In this document: positions 36,301-47,988 of the stretch, in pieces
Layout of the letters: every line of letters starts with the position of its first letter
How positions within the stretch are numbered: the stretch's first letter is position 1
Assembly: GCA_035578155.1 (NCBI GenBank)
Contig: JAPWDM010000034.1
Span: 3,143,307 to 3,207,306 of the forward strand
DNA from: Brachynemurus nebulosus
Taxonomy: Eukaryota > Arthropoda > Insecta > Neuroptera > Myrmeleontidae
DNA: 64,000 nt
Direction of reading: 5' to 3'
The notes under the pieces: model-generated
What the model saw: only the letters and a program-made list of their open reading frames with translations
Told to the model about the DNA's origin: nothing
The model's database searches: none
Position numbers and translations under genes: made by a program

Positions 36301-37769
36301 CCCAGTGAACATTTTTCTGTAAATTTTATGACACAGTGACAGAACTGAAAGTCACATGTTACATAACATGTGAGTCACATGTGACTCACATGTAACTTAC
36401 AATTTCCCACTCATAAACGTAACAATGTGACGTAACATTGTTATATTCTTGTTACGTTTTAGGAAAATATAACTTTGATGTTACCTTATAGATAAAAATT
36501 ACGCCTTCTTTTGCAAAAAGCAAATTCAAAATTCCTTTTTTTTTTGTTTCTTATTAACATTACATACAAATATTACCAACTTATTGACATATACATACAC
36601 CTAAATTATTATTATTATTATTTTTTTTTGTTGGCTGTTCCAGGATTCGATCCATTATCCAAGCTGAAGCATCTCTTAAATTGTCGGCAGTCTTAACCAC
36701 TAGACCAAACTCACTTATTTATTCTGATCGTTATATGTTAATATATATCACAAAATAGTAAATAAAGCCTTACAAGAATTTTCATAAAAGTTTCATTTTT
36801 AAATTAACATGTAACAAAATTAACGTTGTTTTAACGACGTATTAATGTTGTTTTAATGAAATGTCGCAATCATGACTCTCTTGTTATGTTTTTGTGACGT
36901 ATCAATATTAATAAAAGATTCGTTCATCCATTTCATCCATCCATTTTTGTATAAGTTGATTTATGTTATTTGTTATATGGGTTATGGGGTTATATTATAT
37001 ATATATTATGGGGTCATATCATATATTATGGGGTTATATTATATAATATAACCCCATAACCCATATAACACATAACATAAATCAGCTTATACAAAAATGG
37101 ATGGATGAAATTTAATTACATCAGACGCCAACAGGGGGTAGATTGAAAAACTGCAGGAATCTTTAAATGGATAATTCCTCACGAATTGATACATTTAAAA
37201 TTAATATGGTAACAAAACATTTCACAAAAGTGACAAGTGAAATGTTGTATTAATATTGATACGTCACAAAAACATAACAAAAGAGTCATGATTGTGACAT
37301 TTCATTAAAAAAACGTTAATACGTCACAAAAACATAACATTTAGAGTACTGTTGTGACGTTTTGTTCAAAGTAACATTGTTAGGTCATCAGGACATAACA
37401 AAAGAGTCATAGTTGTGACATTTCATTAAAGTAACGTTGATACGTCACAACAACATAACATAAGAGTCAGTTCTGTGAGGTTTTATCAAAGTAACATTGT
37501 TAGGTTGCGAAGACATAACATAAGAGTCACACTGTGACGTTTTATCAAAGCAACCTTGATACATCATCTAAACGTAACATAGCAGTCACAAATGTGACAT
37601 TTTATTACAGTCACAATGGCATGTAACTGTTACGTAACATACAGGTAACAATTAGGTATATAACATAAAACTCTAATTTTATATTATTGTTATGTCACCC
37701 ATAAGTCAAAAAAGTTACGTAACTTGTTATTTCCTTGTTACATCACATTTACATTCTATGTTCACTGGG
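36301..37769. mobile_element. Foldback element, 1,469 bp, inside gypsy-2 integrase
   Basis: Ends CCCAGTGAACAT / ATGTTCACTGGG. The host frame is uninterrupted across it (…CIGPF, then TIIEKLSP…), fixing the borders to within a base or two; the flanks are TT on both sides. The centre is a long hairpin with arms 36,931-36,999 and 37,042-37,110 (TTTCATCCATCCATTTTTGT). From about 37,230 to 37,620, units of about 60 bp with GATACGTCACAAAAACATAAC and AAGAGTCA recur, and inverted copies lie at 36,830-36,910. Unclassified. Confidence 0.8.
36633..36710 (-). repeat. tRNA-derived (SINE-like) fragment
   Basis: On the minus strand it reads GTTTGGTCTAGTGGTTAAGA ... GGATCGAATCCTGG, matching the A-box and B-box positions of a tRNA. 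The acceptor ends do not pair and the TΨC stem is imperfect, so it is not a functional tRNA. An A-rich and (TAA)n tail follows on that strand (36,632 down to 36,606), as in tRNA-derived SINEs. Confidence 0.55.
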
Positions 37770-40152
37770 TTACAATCATAGAAAAACTTAGCCCAGTAAC
37801 GTATAGTATCTTAAATGAGAAAACAAAAAACACCCAAGTAGTTAATGTTAATAGATTAAAATTGTATTAGAAAGAAATTCCCAAAATGATAGTTCTAAAG
37901 ATAGAACAGTAAAAGAACCTGCAGAAGACGTTACCGATAAACGTAGAATATACGCACCACTTCAAATTAGAAATCTTGAAAATGACGAAATAGAAGAAGC
38001 AGGGCCAATAATTTTACATAGAGATATACATGAACATGACGAACGAGACGAACAGGTAAAATATGAACCGTGGATAGGAACTCCTATGTCATTAAATCAT
38101 GATAGATTTGATAATATAGAAATTGATGACCGTTACGAACCAAATTTAGAAGAAATTAGGGAATCAGACAATGAAAATATGGAATATTACAAGGAAGATA
38201 AGGAATCTAATGATGACGAAGTTAGAGAGTCAGAATATGTATAAGCTAGAGAATCATATGACGAAAGTAGGCTAGATGATGGCAATATCGACATAGCCGA
38301 CGAAAATATTGAGCAAGAAAGCGAAACAGGGAATAACGAGTTAGTAGGTCAAGATCCACAACCTACTCACACGTACAGACTTAGAAGTCGAGGTCCGGTA
38401 GAAGAACATCCTTGGGTTCTTAAAAAAACGAATTTAAGCAAATGTCAAATTTAAATTTAAATTTTTGCTGAAGTAATGTTCAGAAATTTAACAATACATC
38501 AAAAAAAGTATTTCAAGTTATTTATAAATAAGAATAATATTAAATGATAATAATGAACTTGAGAAAATTAAATGGTAGTAACAAAATTAATTTTACTTGA
38601 TAAAGTGTAACAGAATTTGAAGATTATAGAATTATATATACCTATATAAAAAAAAACGCCGTGAGCAGCGGAGCCCCATCACGGAAGTCGAATTTTTCCT
38701 TTCATCTTCGGTATTGAGTGTCTACAAGCGCAATATAATTGAATGTCCACAAGCGATTTGTAATTTTGGTGGTTTCAAAACTGATGATGAGTGTCCGGTT
38801 GATCGGGGCTTTAAAAAAAGGTTTTAAGTTTTTAAGGGCTGAATCTCAGTAAATTTCAATTTTGTGCCGATAGCAGTTAACAGGGAAAAAGCCAACACAA
38901 TTCGTACGAGGGCATTTCTATCCATGCTTATCCGCCAATTGCCTTTGTGTTTTATTTTTAAATATTAAAAAAGGAACTTAAATAGTAAACTGGAAGGCTT
39001 TTATGAAGATATTTTTTCTTTCCAAAAAAATCCAAAATTTCTATTTTATAAATAATAAAAATCCAAAATTCCTAATTTATAAATAAACAGCGATTTTAAT
39101 AACATTTTCAACATACTTAATATGTATGTATTTCATTTGTTAAAAAATTGTATTCACTATTTTTTAAATTTTTTAAAATTACTATTCGCCTACTTGTATT
39201 TAGAATAAAAGTAATGCATTTAAAACACATTTAACAATAGCATTCAATTCCGATCTAAAAATGGAAGAAGTGGGGGGAAAAGTAATGTGGACTCCCTAAA
39301 AGGTACTAGCTGGATACTAACTGAATACACGTACAAAATTTCAGCCCTCTAGGTTTCCTTAGAGAGTCTCTAGACGTGTTAGAAAACAAGCAAAAAAATT
39401 AAGGAAATATTGGCGTAAAAATCGTGGGGGTAAGGGTTAAAAGTTGAAACCCCCAAAAAACAGTGTCTGGCTATTAGCTTAACCTGTACACAAAATTTCA
39501 GCCCTCTAGGTTTACTTGGGGAGATTTTAACCCGAACGAAACTGTTAAAAAACAAGAAAAATCATGTTCTTTTGGGTATAAAAATGGTGGCGGTAGGGTT
39601 TGAAAGTCGAGACTACCAAAAGGCACCCCCTTGATACTAACTCAATCCGAATACAAAATTTCAGCCCTCTAGGTTTATTTGGGTGACCTGTGCGAGTGGT
39701 ACAAACTTCGAAAACGTCGAAAATGCATGAAATTGTAGCTTAAAAATGAGGGGGGTGGGGGTAAAATATTAAAACCTTCAAAAAGCACAACCTAGGTACG
39801 AACTTTATCAACACACCAATTTTCAACCCTCTACGTTAATTCTGGGGGGCTGGGGGCCTGTTAGATCCAGCGAAAATCGTTTTTCCCCCCTCTACTCCCA
39901 CCAAATCATCCTAAGAAGCTGAATTTTGGATATGTTGTAGATAATTGACCGGAACATTATTTAAAGCCGGTTTGGAAAAGTTTTATTGCTTTTCCGCCCC
40001 CCACCACCTCCTTAAATGTCGGGTCAGAAAAAAAATTTGCCCAAAATTTAACCCCACTTTGATAGTATGAGGTGCCTCGAAAATGAGCCCCATTTACCAG
40101 ATTTCATCTCTTAACTTCCATAGGGGGGCCCTACACAAATTAAAGGGTGGCG

Positions 40153-40243
<91 letters not shown>

Positions 40244-40247
<4 letters not shown>

Positions 40248-40675
40248 ATGGACACAACTTATGGACACCCTATATAATATTTTATCTAATATGTATCAGT
40301 TACCTAACATTCTTTACATACCATTCACACATATATCATATTTCAATCATATGCTTATGTAATCACTTTATAATATCAATTACAGCTTATATCAGCTTTT
40401 AACTTTTTACTTCTAAGAATTGTTATTAGAAGCCTCATTTCTTAGTCAGCTAAATGCACTTTTCTAGAATATTACGAGATAGTATAAATACAAGCGTTTA
40501 AGTCAATTTCAACGAGTTTAGTTTCGCTATTATTCAATTCAATTTCAAAGTTCGCTAGACGTGAGGTTTCTACTATTGAAATTTGTAACAATTAAATATT
40601 TTATAATAAATATTGTAATAAAACGAAAAATAAAATTTATTTTTTAATCAACCTCGCGAACGAGTGAACATAACT
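40244..40675 (+). repeat. Errantivirus-type 5' LTR (432 bp)
   Basis: AGTAATGGACAC ... GAACATAACT. TATA box TATAAATA at 40,493-40,500, followed by an Arg/TCAATTTC-like start region; AATAAA at 40,605-40,610. Confidence 0.93.
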
Positions 40676-40693
40676 GGCGCAGTCGTTCGGATC
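40675..40693 (+). other. Errantivirus-type primer binding site
   Basis: TGGCGCAGTCGTTCGGATC begins on the last base of the LTR. It resembles the tRNA-Ser-type PBS of 17.6/297-like elements (TGGCGCAGTCGG...), with a short mismatch after the first 11 bases. Confidence 0.7.
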
Positions 40694-40959
40694 TGTAACG
40701 CGTTTTCGTGTAAAGTGGTTCAACTTGCGGACAAGTGGTTCGAGGGCATATCGAAACATTTGCCGGAGCTAAACGGTTTATTTGGCTTTCGAGGGTTTCT
40801 CTTCACGGGAACACGGACACCAGCAGATCTTCGTGAACCTACAGCTGTTGGACTTGGAGCATACAAGGAACCAGCAACTACAACGCAGAACTACGGTGAG
40901 GGCACATCATCCAGTGGAGCTGCTACAACCATCCGTACTATGGTCGCATTCTGGCTGTT

Positions 40960-40968
40960 CACGTAAGT
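40960..40968 (+). other. Candidate 5' splice donor for a spliced env mRNA
   Basis: CACGTAAGT lies in the leader, after the PBS and 40 bases before the gag ATG, so splicing from it would remove gag and pol. Errantivirus env is made from such a spliced RNA. The matching acceptor near 45.9-46.0 kb could not be fixed; AATCCAG at about 46,003-46,009 is one candidate. Confidence 0.4.
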
Positions 40969-41004
40969 CGATTTTTGTTTCAATTGTTATTCATTGGAAA
41001 TTTA

Positions 41005-42411
41005 ATGCCTAATACCAAACCCAAATTATCCTTACTAAGATCAATTCCTTATAAGCGAAACTCTTCTCCCAACACCTTTGACGCCGCAGTAAACGGGAAC
41101 GGTGTTGAAACCCAAAATTATCCCAACACTAGTAACGCCGCAGAATACGGGAATAGTGTTGAATTAAGTAATTCTTTAAATAATTTTTACGAAAATTTTG
41201 AAAATCTCAATCCAATTAATTTAAACGAAAATACAATTAATCTAAATAATACAAATAATATTTCAAATAATTTAACAATGGCAACGCCTAGTGAAGTCTT
41301 TAATGCATTAAGAATCCCAGATGCTATTAAAGATTTACCAACCTTCGATGGTAATACACGCTTATTGTATGATTTTATAAATAACGTAGTAGAAATTTTA
41401 AGTCTCATTCCTAATGTTAACGGAACTAGTTACGGCAAACTTCTCCTTAGAGCTATTAGAAATAAAATCACTGGACAAGCTAATGAAATACTCAATATGT
41501 ATGGGACACCTATCGATTGGGTCCAAATCAAAAATAATTTAATTACTCATTATTCGGACAAGAGAAATGAAACCAGTTTAATTAAAGATTTACATAACCT
41601 TAGACAAGGTAATCAAACTGTTGAGACATTTTACAGTAGTATAATAGAAATTTTGTCTACAATATCAAACCATGTTAAAATACATGAAAACAATGGAGAT
41701 GTTCGAGCTTCCAAACTAAGCTTATACAGTGAAATGTGTTTGAATGTTTTCCTATCGGGATTACGGGAACCTTTAGGATCCACCATTCGCGCAATGAAAC
41801 CAAGCACATTATCAGAGGCCTTCAGCTTTTGCATAAAAGAACAGAATATCTACTATACCAAATCACAAACCCCAAACATAGTTAATAAACCAAAACCAAT
41901 AGTTCAACATATTAATTCTAGTAACAATCGGTTAGTTCCAAATCAATCACAACATCGTACATTTATTCCGCAACAAACGAACTATAGACCACAAATGGTA
42001 CAAAGACAATTTACGTATAAACCAACAACAAATTCACCACAACAACCAACTTCCAGATTCCCTCCGCAACAATTAACGCGATATAAACCGGAACCTATGG
42101 AAATAGGAAGTAATAGATTAAGTATTAGGGCACAACCACGAACACAACAATATAATTCAAATACTAATCGTGTATTCGCCCCTAAGTCTAAACCAACTTT
42201 TGTTAGTGAAGAATTACATAATAATGAACAACAAGATTTCCAAAATTTAGACAACTTTGAAACTGCAAACACTGACATTGTTGAAAATATCGACGTATAT
42301 GACGAACAAGACAACGAAAACAATACAAATCCTATGTCCGTTGTCAGTTCCGAATACGAACTAGACGATTCAAATTTTCAGTCAACCTGGGACGACAATT
42401 CGGTTACCTAG
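41005..42411 (+). CDS. gag: Errantivirus-type gag (468 aa)
   Basis: The frame is open without ATG from about 40,975; the first ATG is 41,005 (MPNTKPKLSLL). An N-terminal Asn-rich stretch is followed by the capsid-like region (LPTFDGNTRLLYDFINNVVE, KLLLRAIRNKI, LHNLRQGNQTVETFYSSII), which matches the errantivirus Gag pattern. There is no CCHC knuckle; the C-terminal part is Gln/Pro/Asn/Arg-rich and would do the RNA binding, ending in an acidic tail. Stop TAG 42,409-42,411. A slippery heptamer lies 31 bases before the stop. The structural protein would assemble the particle in the cytoplasm. Intact in this copy. Confidence 0.9.
   Translation: MPNTKPKLSLLRSIPYKRNSSPNTFDAAVNGNGVETQNYPNTSNAAEYGNSVELSNSLNNFYENFENLNPINLNENTINLNNTNNISNNLTMATPSEVFNALRIPDAIKDLPTFDGNTRLLYDFINNVVEILSLIPNVNGTSYGKLLLRAIRNKITGQANEILNMYGTPIDWVQIKNNLITHYSDKRNETSLIKDLHNLRQGNQTVETFYSSIIEILSTISNHVKIHENNGDVRASKLSLYSEMCLNVFLSGLREPLGSTIRAMKPSTLSEAFSFCIKEQNIYYTKSQTPNIVNKPKPIVQHINSSNNRLVPNQSQHRTFIPQQTNYRPQMVQRQFTYKPTTNSPQQPTSRFPPQQLTRYKPEPMEIGSNRLSIRAQPRTQQYNSNTNRVFAPKSKPTFVSEELHNNEQQDFQNLDNFETANTDIVENIDVYDEQDNENNTNPMSVVSSEYELDDSNFQSTWDDNSVT
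42372..42378 (+). promoter_or_regulatory. -1 ribosomal frameshift site A AAT TTT
   Basis: In the gag frame the codons read tcA AAT TTT, a canonical X XXY YYZ heptamer. The -1 frame is open from here past the gag stop into the protease (FLIDTGAS), so pol would be made as a Gag-Pol fusion. A downstream stimulatory structure was not worked out. Confidence 0.75.
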
Positions 42412-45400
42412 ACCTGAACACTCACGGCAACACACTTCCTTATGTACATATTCAATCCCCATCCGGCAAGTATCTAAAATTTCTTATTGACACTGGCGCT
42501 TCAAATTCATTTATAAACCCTGAACATGTAGATCTAAATTATTGCGAAGAAATTAAACCAATAGAAATTAAAGCAGTACTGAACACCTATCACTTAAAGG
42601 AAAAAATAACCTTACCCATGTTTAAAGAATTTAGACAACCAAACGATACGATTGATTTCTTAATTTTTCAATTTCACCAATATTTTGACGGTCTAATCGG
42701 CTTAGATATTTTGAAAAAGATTAACGCAAAGATTGACGTTGTTAATCAAATTTTAAAAACAAAAAACGCTACATTAAAATTATTATCAAAACCAAATTTT
42801 ATGTCTGGAAAATTTACATTACAACCTTTTTCAAAAATGATAGTTAAATTACCGGTTGATATCCAATCAGGAGAATTTATTTTAAAAAACATTTTTATTG
42901 ACAATAAACTTCTGATACCTGAAGGTATCTATAAAGCAAACGACTGGCACTTCATTTGTACAGTCATAAATTTAACAAACGATAAACAAATTCTTTTTAT
43001 AGAACAACCAATTAAGGCAGAAATTCTAAATCACGAATTAGTCGAATTTAAGGAAAACCAAATTAATTCACAAACTAATAATTTTTGTAATAGCATCGAC
43101 AATTTGATTCGAGTCGATCATTTAAATATGGAAGAACGGTCCAAAATTATCAACCTTTGTAAACAGTTTGACGATATTTTCTATCGCGAAGGACAAGACC
43201 TGACTTTCACGAATGAAATCAAACATCGTATCATTACTAAAGACGACATCCCAATACACACAAAATCATATCGGTATCCACAAATTCATAAAGAAGAGGT
43301 TAGGAGACAAATTGACCAATTATTAAAACAAGGTATAATTCGACCAAGCTACTCTCCTTGGTCATCCCCCATTTGGATTGTCCCCAAAAAAGCCGACGCA
43401 AGTGGAAAGAAAAAATGGAAACTTGTAGTAGATTATAGACGCTTAAACGAAAAGACAGTCGATGACAAATATCCATTACCAAACATCACTGATATTCTTG
43501 ACAAACTTGCAAATGTATGTACTTTACTACCCTTGACTTGGCCAGCGGGTTTCACCAAATTGAACTCCATCCTAAAGATATTCCCAAGACAGCTTTTAGC
43601 GTCGAGAATGGCCACTACGAATATTTGAGAATGCCTTTTGGCCTAAAAAACGCTCCGTCCACCTTTCAAAGGGTTATGGACAACGTTTTGCGAGAACTAC
43701 AGGGTACTGTTTGTCTAGTATATATGGACGACATCATAGTTTTCTCCACATCGTTAGACGAACACATTGTAAATTTACGTAGAGTCTTTGAAAAACTTAG
43801 AAAAGCAAATCTTAAAGTACAACTTGATAAAAGTGAATTTTTACATAAAGAGGTCGCTTTTCTTGGACACATAGTCTCTTCAGAAGGTGTGAAACCAAAT
43901 CCGGATAAGATCAAAGCCATTACAAATTTTCCATTACCTAAAACACCAAAAGAAATTAAGAGCTTTCTCGGTTTACTAGGGTACTATCGTAAATTCATTA
44001 AGGATTTCGCGAAAATTACTAAGCCTTTAACCCAATGTTTAAGAAAAGGAAAGGAAATTAAATTAACCCCGGAATATATTAAGACTTTCGAACTATGCAA
44101 AAAATTACTCACTGATGAGCCAGTACTTGCATATCCTGATTTTAGTAAAGAATTTAACCTAACAACAGACGCTAGTAATTGTGCTATAGGCGCGATACTT
44201 TCGCAAGGACCTATCGGCAAGGATCGCCCAATCTGTTATGCCAGCCGTACACTCACTAAGAGTGAACAAAATTACAGCACAATAGAAAAAGAACTTCTGG
44301 CTATTGTGTGGGCCACAAAATACTTCCGTCCGTACCTATTTGGTCGCAAATTTAAAATTATAACAGACCACAAGCCTCTTACGTGGCTTATGTCATTAAA
44401 GGAACCGAATAGTAAACTGGTTCGGTGGCGCCTCAAACTTGAGGAATTCGATTATACAATCATACATAAATCAGGCAAGAGTAATACAAATGCTGATGCT
44501 CTTTCACGCGTTATTATTCCAGAAATTAACTCACACGAAACTAGTAGTAATACTTCAACCCATGTAACACGACATACTTCTACTCGAACAAATAACACCG
44601 ACGACGAAGACAGTACTGTACATAGTGCTGACGATGACGATACATTATTTATTCCAATCTCTGAAAATCCTTTAAATGATTTCACTCAACAAGTCATTCT
44701 CCTTATTAACCCAGAAATAAAAACGACAAGCCGAAAATTAAAAATTTTGTTTAAAACAAAACGTAGACAAACTTTTCAAGGTCCAAATTATACTGACGAA
44801 ATTTTAATTGAAATATTTAGACAGTTCTTACCACCAAACAAACGTACAGCTATATATTGCCCCGATGACGATTTGTTTAATAAAGTACAAGAAATCTATC
44901 ACCAATACTTTTCTCATGGTAGACAATTCAAAATTATAAGATGTACAAAACTATTAGAAGATATTGAAGATGACGAATAACAAGACTGCATAATTTCAGA
45001 TTATCACCAGACTAGTAACCACCGTGGAATTAATGAAACTTTGGCTCACTTAAAACGAGATTACTATTTTCCAAATTTAAAAAGTAAAATAACTTATTAC
45101 ATTAATAATTGTAAAACATGTCAAGAAAATAAATATGATAGGAGACCCCCAAAACAAAAATTTCAGTTAACCCCTACACCAGTCCGTCCACTTGAAATCG
45201 TACATGCAGATATATTTTATATCGATAAACTTGTAATATTTACTATAATTGATAAATTTTCTAAATTTGCCCAAGGGTACATTCTTCTTAGTAGAAATAG
45301 CATACACCTAATAGAAGCATTTTCAAAATTTATAGCCACATATGGAAAACCTACAACACTAGTTGTAGATTCTGAAAAAGGATTTGATTCTATTCGATTT

Positions 45401-46051
45401 CGTCAATTTTGTGATAACTATAATATAAATTTGCACACTACTTCGGTACGAAGTTCAAATTCAAATTCACCCATCGAGCGATTTCACTCGACACTGTTAG
45501 AAATTTACAGAATTATCCATAAAGATTCCAAAAATAGAGAAATGGAACCCGAACAAAAATTACTATCTGCAATTTTCACGTATAATAATTCGGTCCATTC
45601 AACTACTAGGTACACTCCTTTTGAACTTTTCTTTGGCAGAACATATGACATGAGCTTAAAACCTGATTTGAACGACATAAACGAAAAACAACAAAACTTG
45701 TACGACAAAGTTAATAACTACGTGTTAGAAAAGAAACAAGGAAAAATTGTAAAATTAAATAGAGATAGACATGAACCCCTAAATTACGTACCCGGCACAA
45801 ACGCGTATCTAACTGAAAACAAACATAATAACAAACTACATGCTAAATTCAAACAAACTGCTGTATCTAAAAATAATAAAATAACCATATTAGATAATAA
45901 GAATAGAAAGTTAAACAAACAAAAATTAAGACGTCCACTTAAATTTCAGGATAATGCTGTCGGTAACAGCACAGAAAATAGAAATAATAGACCAGACCAA
46001 CAATCCAGGGATCCTAGTAATGAACCTAGGCCAAGCACGAGTCGTGAATAA
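42372..46051 (+). pseudogene. pol: Errantivirus-type pol, two lesions
   Basis: Domains in order: protease (LIDTGAS at about 42,484-42,504); a linker; RT (QGIIRPSYSPWSSPIWIVPK, then after the lesion MPFGLKNAPSTFQR and VYMDDIIVFS); RNase H (TTDASNCAIGAILSQG ... NADALSR); integrase with an intact zinc site (H-x4-H about 45,005-45,022; CKTC about 45,112-45,123) and all three core acidic residues (HADIFYI, VVDSEKG, PIERFHS). Two breaks: a one-base frameshift near 43,516 between DKLAN and YFTTLDL, moving from frame 3 to frame 2, and an in-frame TAA at 44,978-44,980 just before the integrase zinc site. Catalytic residues are otherwise kept, so the lesions look recent, or could be assembly errors. 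It ends TAA 46,051 inside the env frame. Confidence 0.88.
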
Positions 46052-47552
46052 TTATGACCATTATATTCACATTATTAATCTTAATAATTACAAAGAAAAT
46101 CTATTTAATATTGAAAACTCAATCAATCTCATTTCACAAAAACTCCCTAATACAGAATTCGAGGAAATTATTCGGCTAAAATTTAAAGAATTGAAAGAAA
46201 ATCTCCAAATTTTACTACCAAGAAAAATTACTAAGCGAGGATTGATAGACGGTTTAGGAACAGTCATTAAACAGATTACTGGCAACATGGATCATAACGA
46301 TGCCATCGAAATTAATAAAAATATAGAAAATTTAAAACTAAATCAAAATAACGTTGTGAATCAATTAAACAAGCAGGTCCGCATTAACTTCCAAATGATC
46401 GAACGATTTGAAAACATCACCAAACACATAAACGATCAGCAAAATTCTATTAACAGATATTTGAAATCTTTATATACGAACATCGGTCAAAAAGAACAAA
46501 GCGAATTAAAAATTATACAATACGCGTACAGAATTAATTTCAATATTGGGACACTTAATGACCACATTAAAGATATCATACAATCCATTAATTTGGCAAA
46601 ACTTAATATTGTCGCAAAGCCTATTCTACTTCCAGATGAACTAGAGTACGCTTATAATTCATTGAACAAACAAGGCATACCCATCAAATCATACGAACAA
46701 ATATACGAGTTCCTTAAACTGCAGGCTTATTACAACGATAGCAACATAATTTTTAACATACAGATACCTAATTTCCAATCCTCTACCTATCAATTAAACA
46801 AATTAGAACCTTTACCAAATGTTCATTTAAAAACAATAAAATTTCCCAAACCATATACCATTTCCAATGAATATCAGTTGTACGAGGTCGATAATGCGTG
46901 CCCCAAAATAGAGGAAATCTACGTATGCGAGCCCAAAACTGCAGCAATTAAGCTGAAAAATTCAAAGTGCATCGGAAATCTACTTTCCAATCAATCGCCT
47001 ACCTGCATCTATGAATACTACAACAACATAACCGAAATCAAACAAATCTACAACAACCACATCATCATCAAGAACTCATATGGAATTGTCATTAGTTCAA
47101 CATGCGGCATCAAAAATCGAACCATCATGGGAACCATTTTAATACGCTTTGAAAACTGTTCCGTAAAAATCAACGACATTACCTACGATAGTAAAATATT
47201 AAGAAAATGGGAAAAAATCTATTTGCAACCAACATACAATCTTCCGGTCAACATATCCAAATTGGAAGAAAAACTGGACCTCAACAAATTGAAAAACTAT
47301 CATTTAGAAAATCGAGAAGAAATCCAGCTACTGCGGACACATGGCACTATTCACGTATCTACTACTTACTTTATTCTTGCAACCATGTTAATCACCAGTA
47401 TCCTATTCATTATTCGTTACACAAGGAAGCCGTTCCAAGAGAATGCATCACTTCAAGCACATATTCAAGAGGATTCTTCAATTCAAGTACAATACCAACC
47501 AAAAGCGCCGTCCCAAGAAGTCAAACTTCTATGGCCACCGCTTTCGTCTTAA
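45954..47552 (+). CDS. env: Errantivirus-type envelope (fusion-protein-like) frame, 532 codons
   Basis: The open frame overlaps the last 98 bases of pol. It matches the layout of errantivirus Env, which is related to the baculovirus F-type fusion protein: a basic stretch ending K-R at residue 95 followed by GLIDGLGTVIKQITGN-type sequence (cleavage site and fusion region position; not a strict R-x-x-R site), heptad-like Asn/Leu/Ile-rich sequence after it, a Cys-containing ectodomain (CPKIEEIYVCEP, TCIYEYYNN, CGIKNRT), one transmembrane segment at about residues 470-487 (YFILATMLITSILFII) and a cytoplasmic tail of about 45 residues. No signal peptide is seen at the local N-terminus, so it probably comes from a spliced leader exon. 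The frame is unbroken. Described only; function not inferred beyond family. Confidence 0.85.
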   Translation: MLSVTAQKIEIIDQTNNPGILVMNLGQARVVNNYDHYIHIINLNNYKENLFNIENSINLISQKLPNTEFEEIIRLKFKELKENLQILLPRKITKRGLIDGLGTVIKQITGNMDHNDAIEINKNIENLKLNQNNVVNQLNKQVRINFQMIERFENITKHINDQQNSINRYLKSLYTNIGQKEQSELKIIQYAYRINFNIGTLNDHIKDIIQSINLAKLNIVAKPILLPDELEYAYNSLNKQGIPIKSYEQIYEFLKLQAYYNDSNIIFNIQIPNFQSSTYQLNKLEPLPNVHLKTIKFPKPYTISNEYQLYEVDNACPKIEEIYVCEPKTAAIKLKNSKCIGNLLSNQSPTCIYEYYNNITEIKQIYNNHIIIKNSYGIVISSTCGIKNRTIMGTILIRFENCSVKINDITYDSKILRKWEKIYLQPTYNLPVNISKLEEKLDLNKLKNYHLENREEIQLLRTHGTIHVSTTYFILATMLITSILFIIRYTRKPFQENASLQAHIQEDSSIQVQYQPKAPSQEVKLLWPPLSS

Positions 47553-47561
47553 GGAGGGAGG
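47551..47561 (+). other. Errantivirus-type polypurine tract
   Basis: AAGGAGGGAGG directly precedes the 3' LTR, the expected plus-strand primer. It starts just before the env stop codon ends. Confidence 0.9.
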
Positions 47562-47988
47562 AGTAATGGACACAACTTATGGACACCCTATATAATATTT
47601 TATCTAATATGTATCAGTTACCTAACATTCTTTACATACCATTCACACATATATCATATTTCAATCATATGCTTATGTAATCACTTTATAATATCAATTA
47701 CAGCTTATATCAGCTTTTAACTTTTTACTTCTAAGAATTGTTATTAGAAGCCTCATTTCTTAGTCAGCTAAATGCACTTTTCTAGAATATTACGAGATAG
47801 TATAAATACAAGCGTTTAAGTCAATTTCAACGAGTTTAGTTTCGCTATTATTCAATTCAATTTCAAAGTTCGCTAGACGTGAGGTTTCTACTATTGAAAT
47901 TTGTAACAATTAAATATTTTATAATAAATATTGTAATAAAACGAAAAATAAAATTTATTTTTTAATCAACCTCGTGAACGAGTGAACA

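Larger units (their letters stand above)
31440..38454 (+). pseudogene. pol: gypsy-2 pol, decayed and split by two elements
   Basis: Pieces in order: protease C-terminal part (DGILGRDIL, about 31,510-31,535; the D-T/S-G active site is not visible); a Lys-rich linker (31,697-32,330); the pre-RT region (VPPRCIQLVSG ... GLLIARTL, 32,374-32,880); RT (QGIIRESNSPWSAPVVMVP; LVYLDDITVFA at about 33,478-33,510); RNase H (LTDASGTAVGAILSQ ... NNVDALSRI); integrase core from about 34,505. Integrase has IDIVDPLP and LLTDN, but the third catalytic residue reads NGMVQRFHR, Gln for Glu, and the zinc-binding part is missing. Insertions at 34,871-35,965 and 36,301-37,769 interrupt it. The tail (37,770-38,454) is acidic and ends LKKTNLSKCQI. 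Several frameshifts and stops (for example about 33,181, 33,600, 33,724, 34,502 and 38,242). Not functional. Confidence 0.88.

Noticed and set aside
36633..36710. A functional tRNA gene
   Set aside because: A-box and B-box-like blocks exist, but the acceptor stem does not pair and the T-arm is imperfect. Kept as a tRNA-derived fragment only.
40664..41012. Two frames in the errantivirus leader as genes
   Set aside because: They overlap the PBS and leader, have no matching family protein, and are best seen as untranslated leader with a splice donor.
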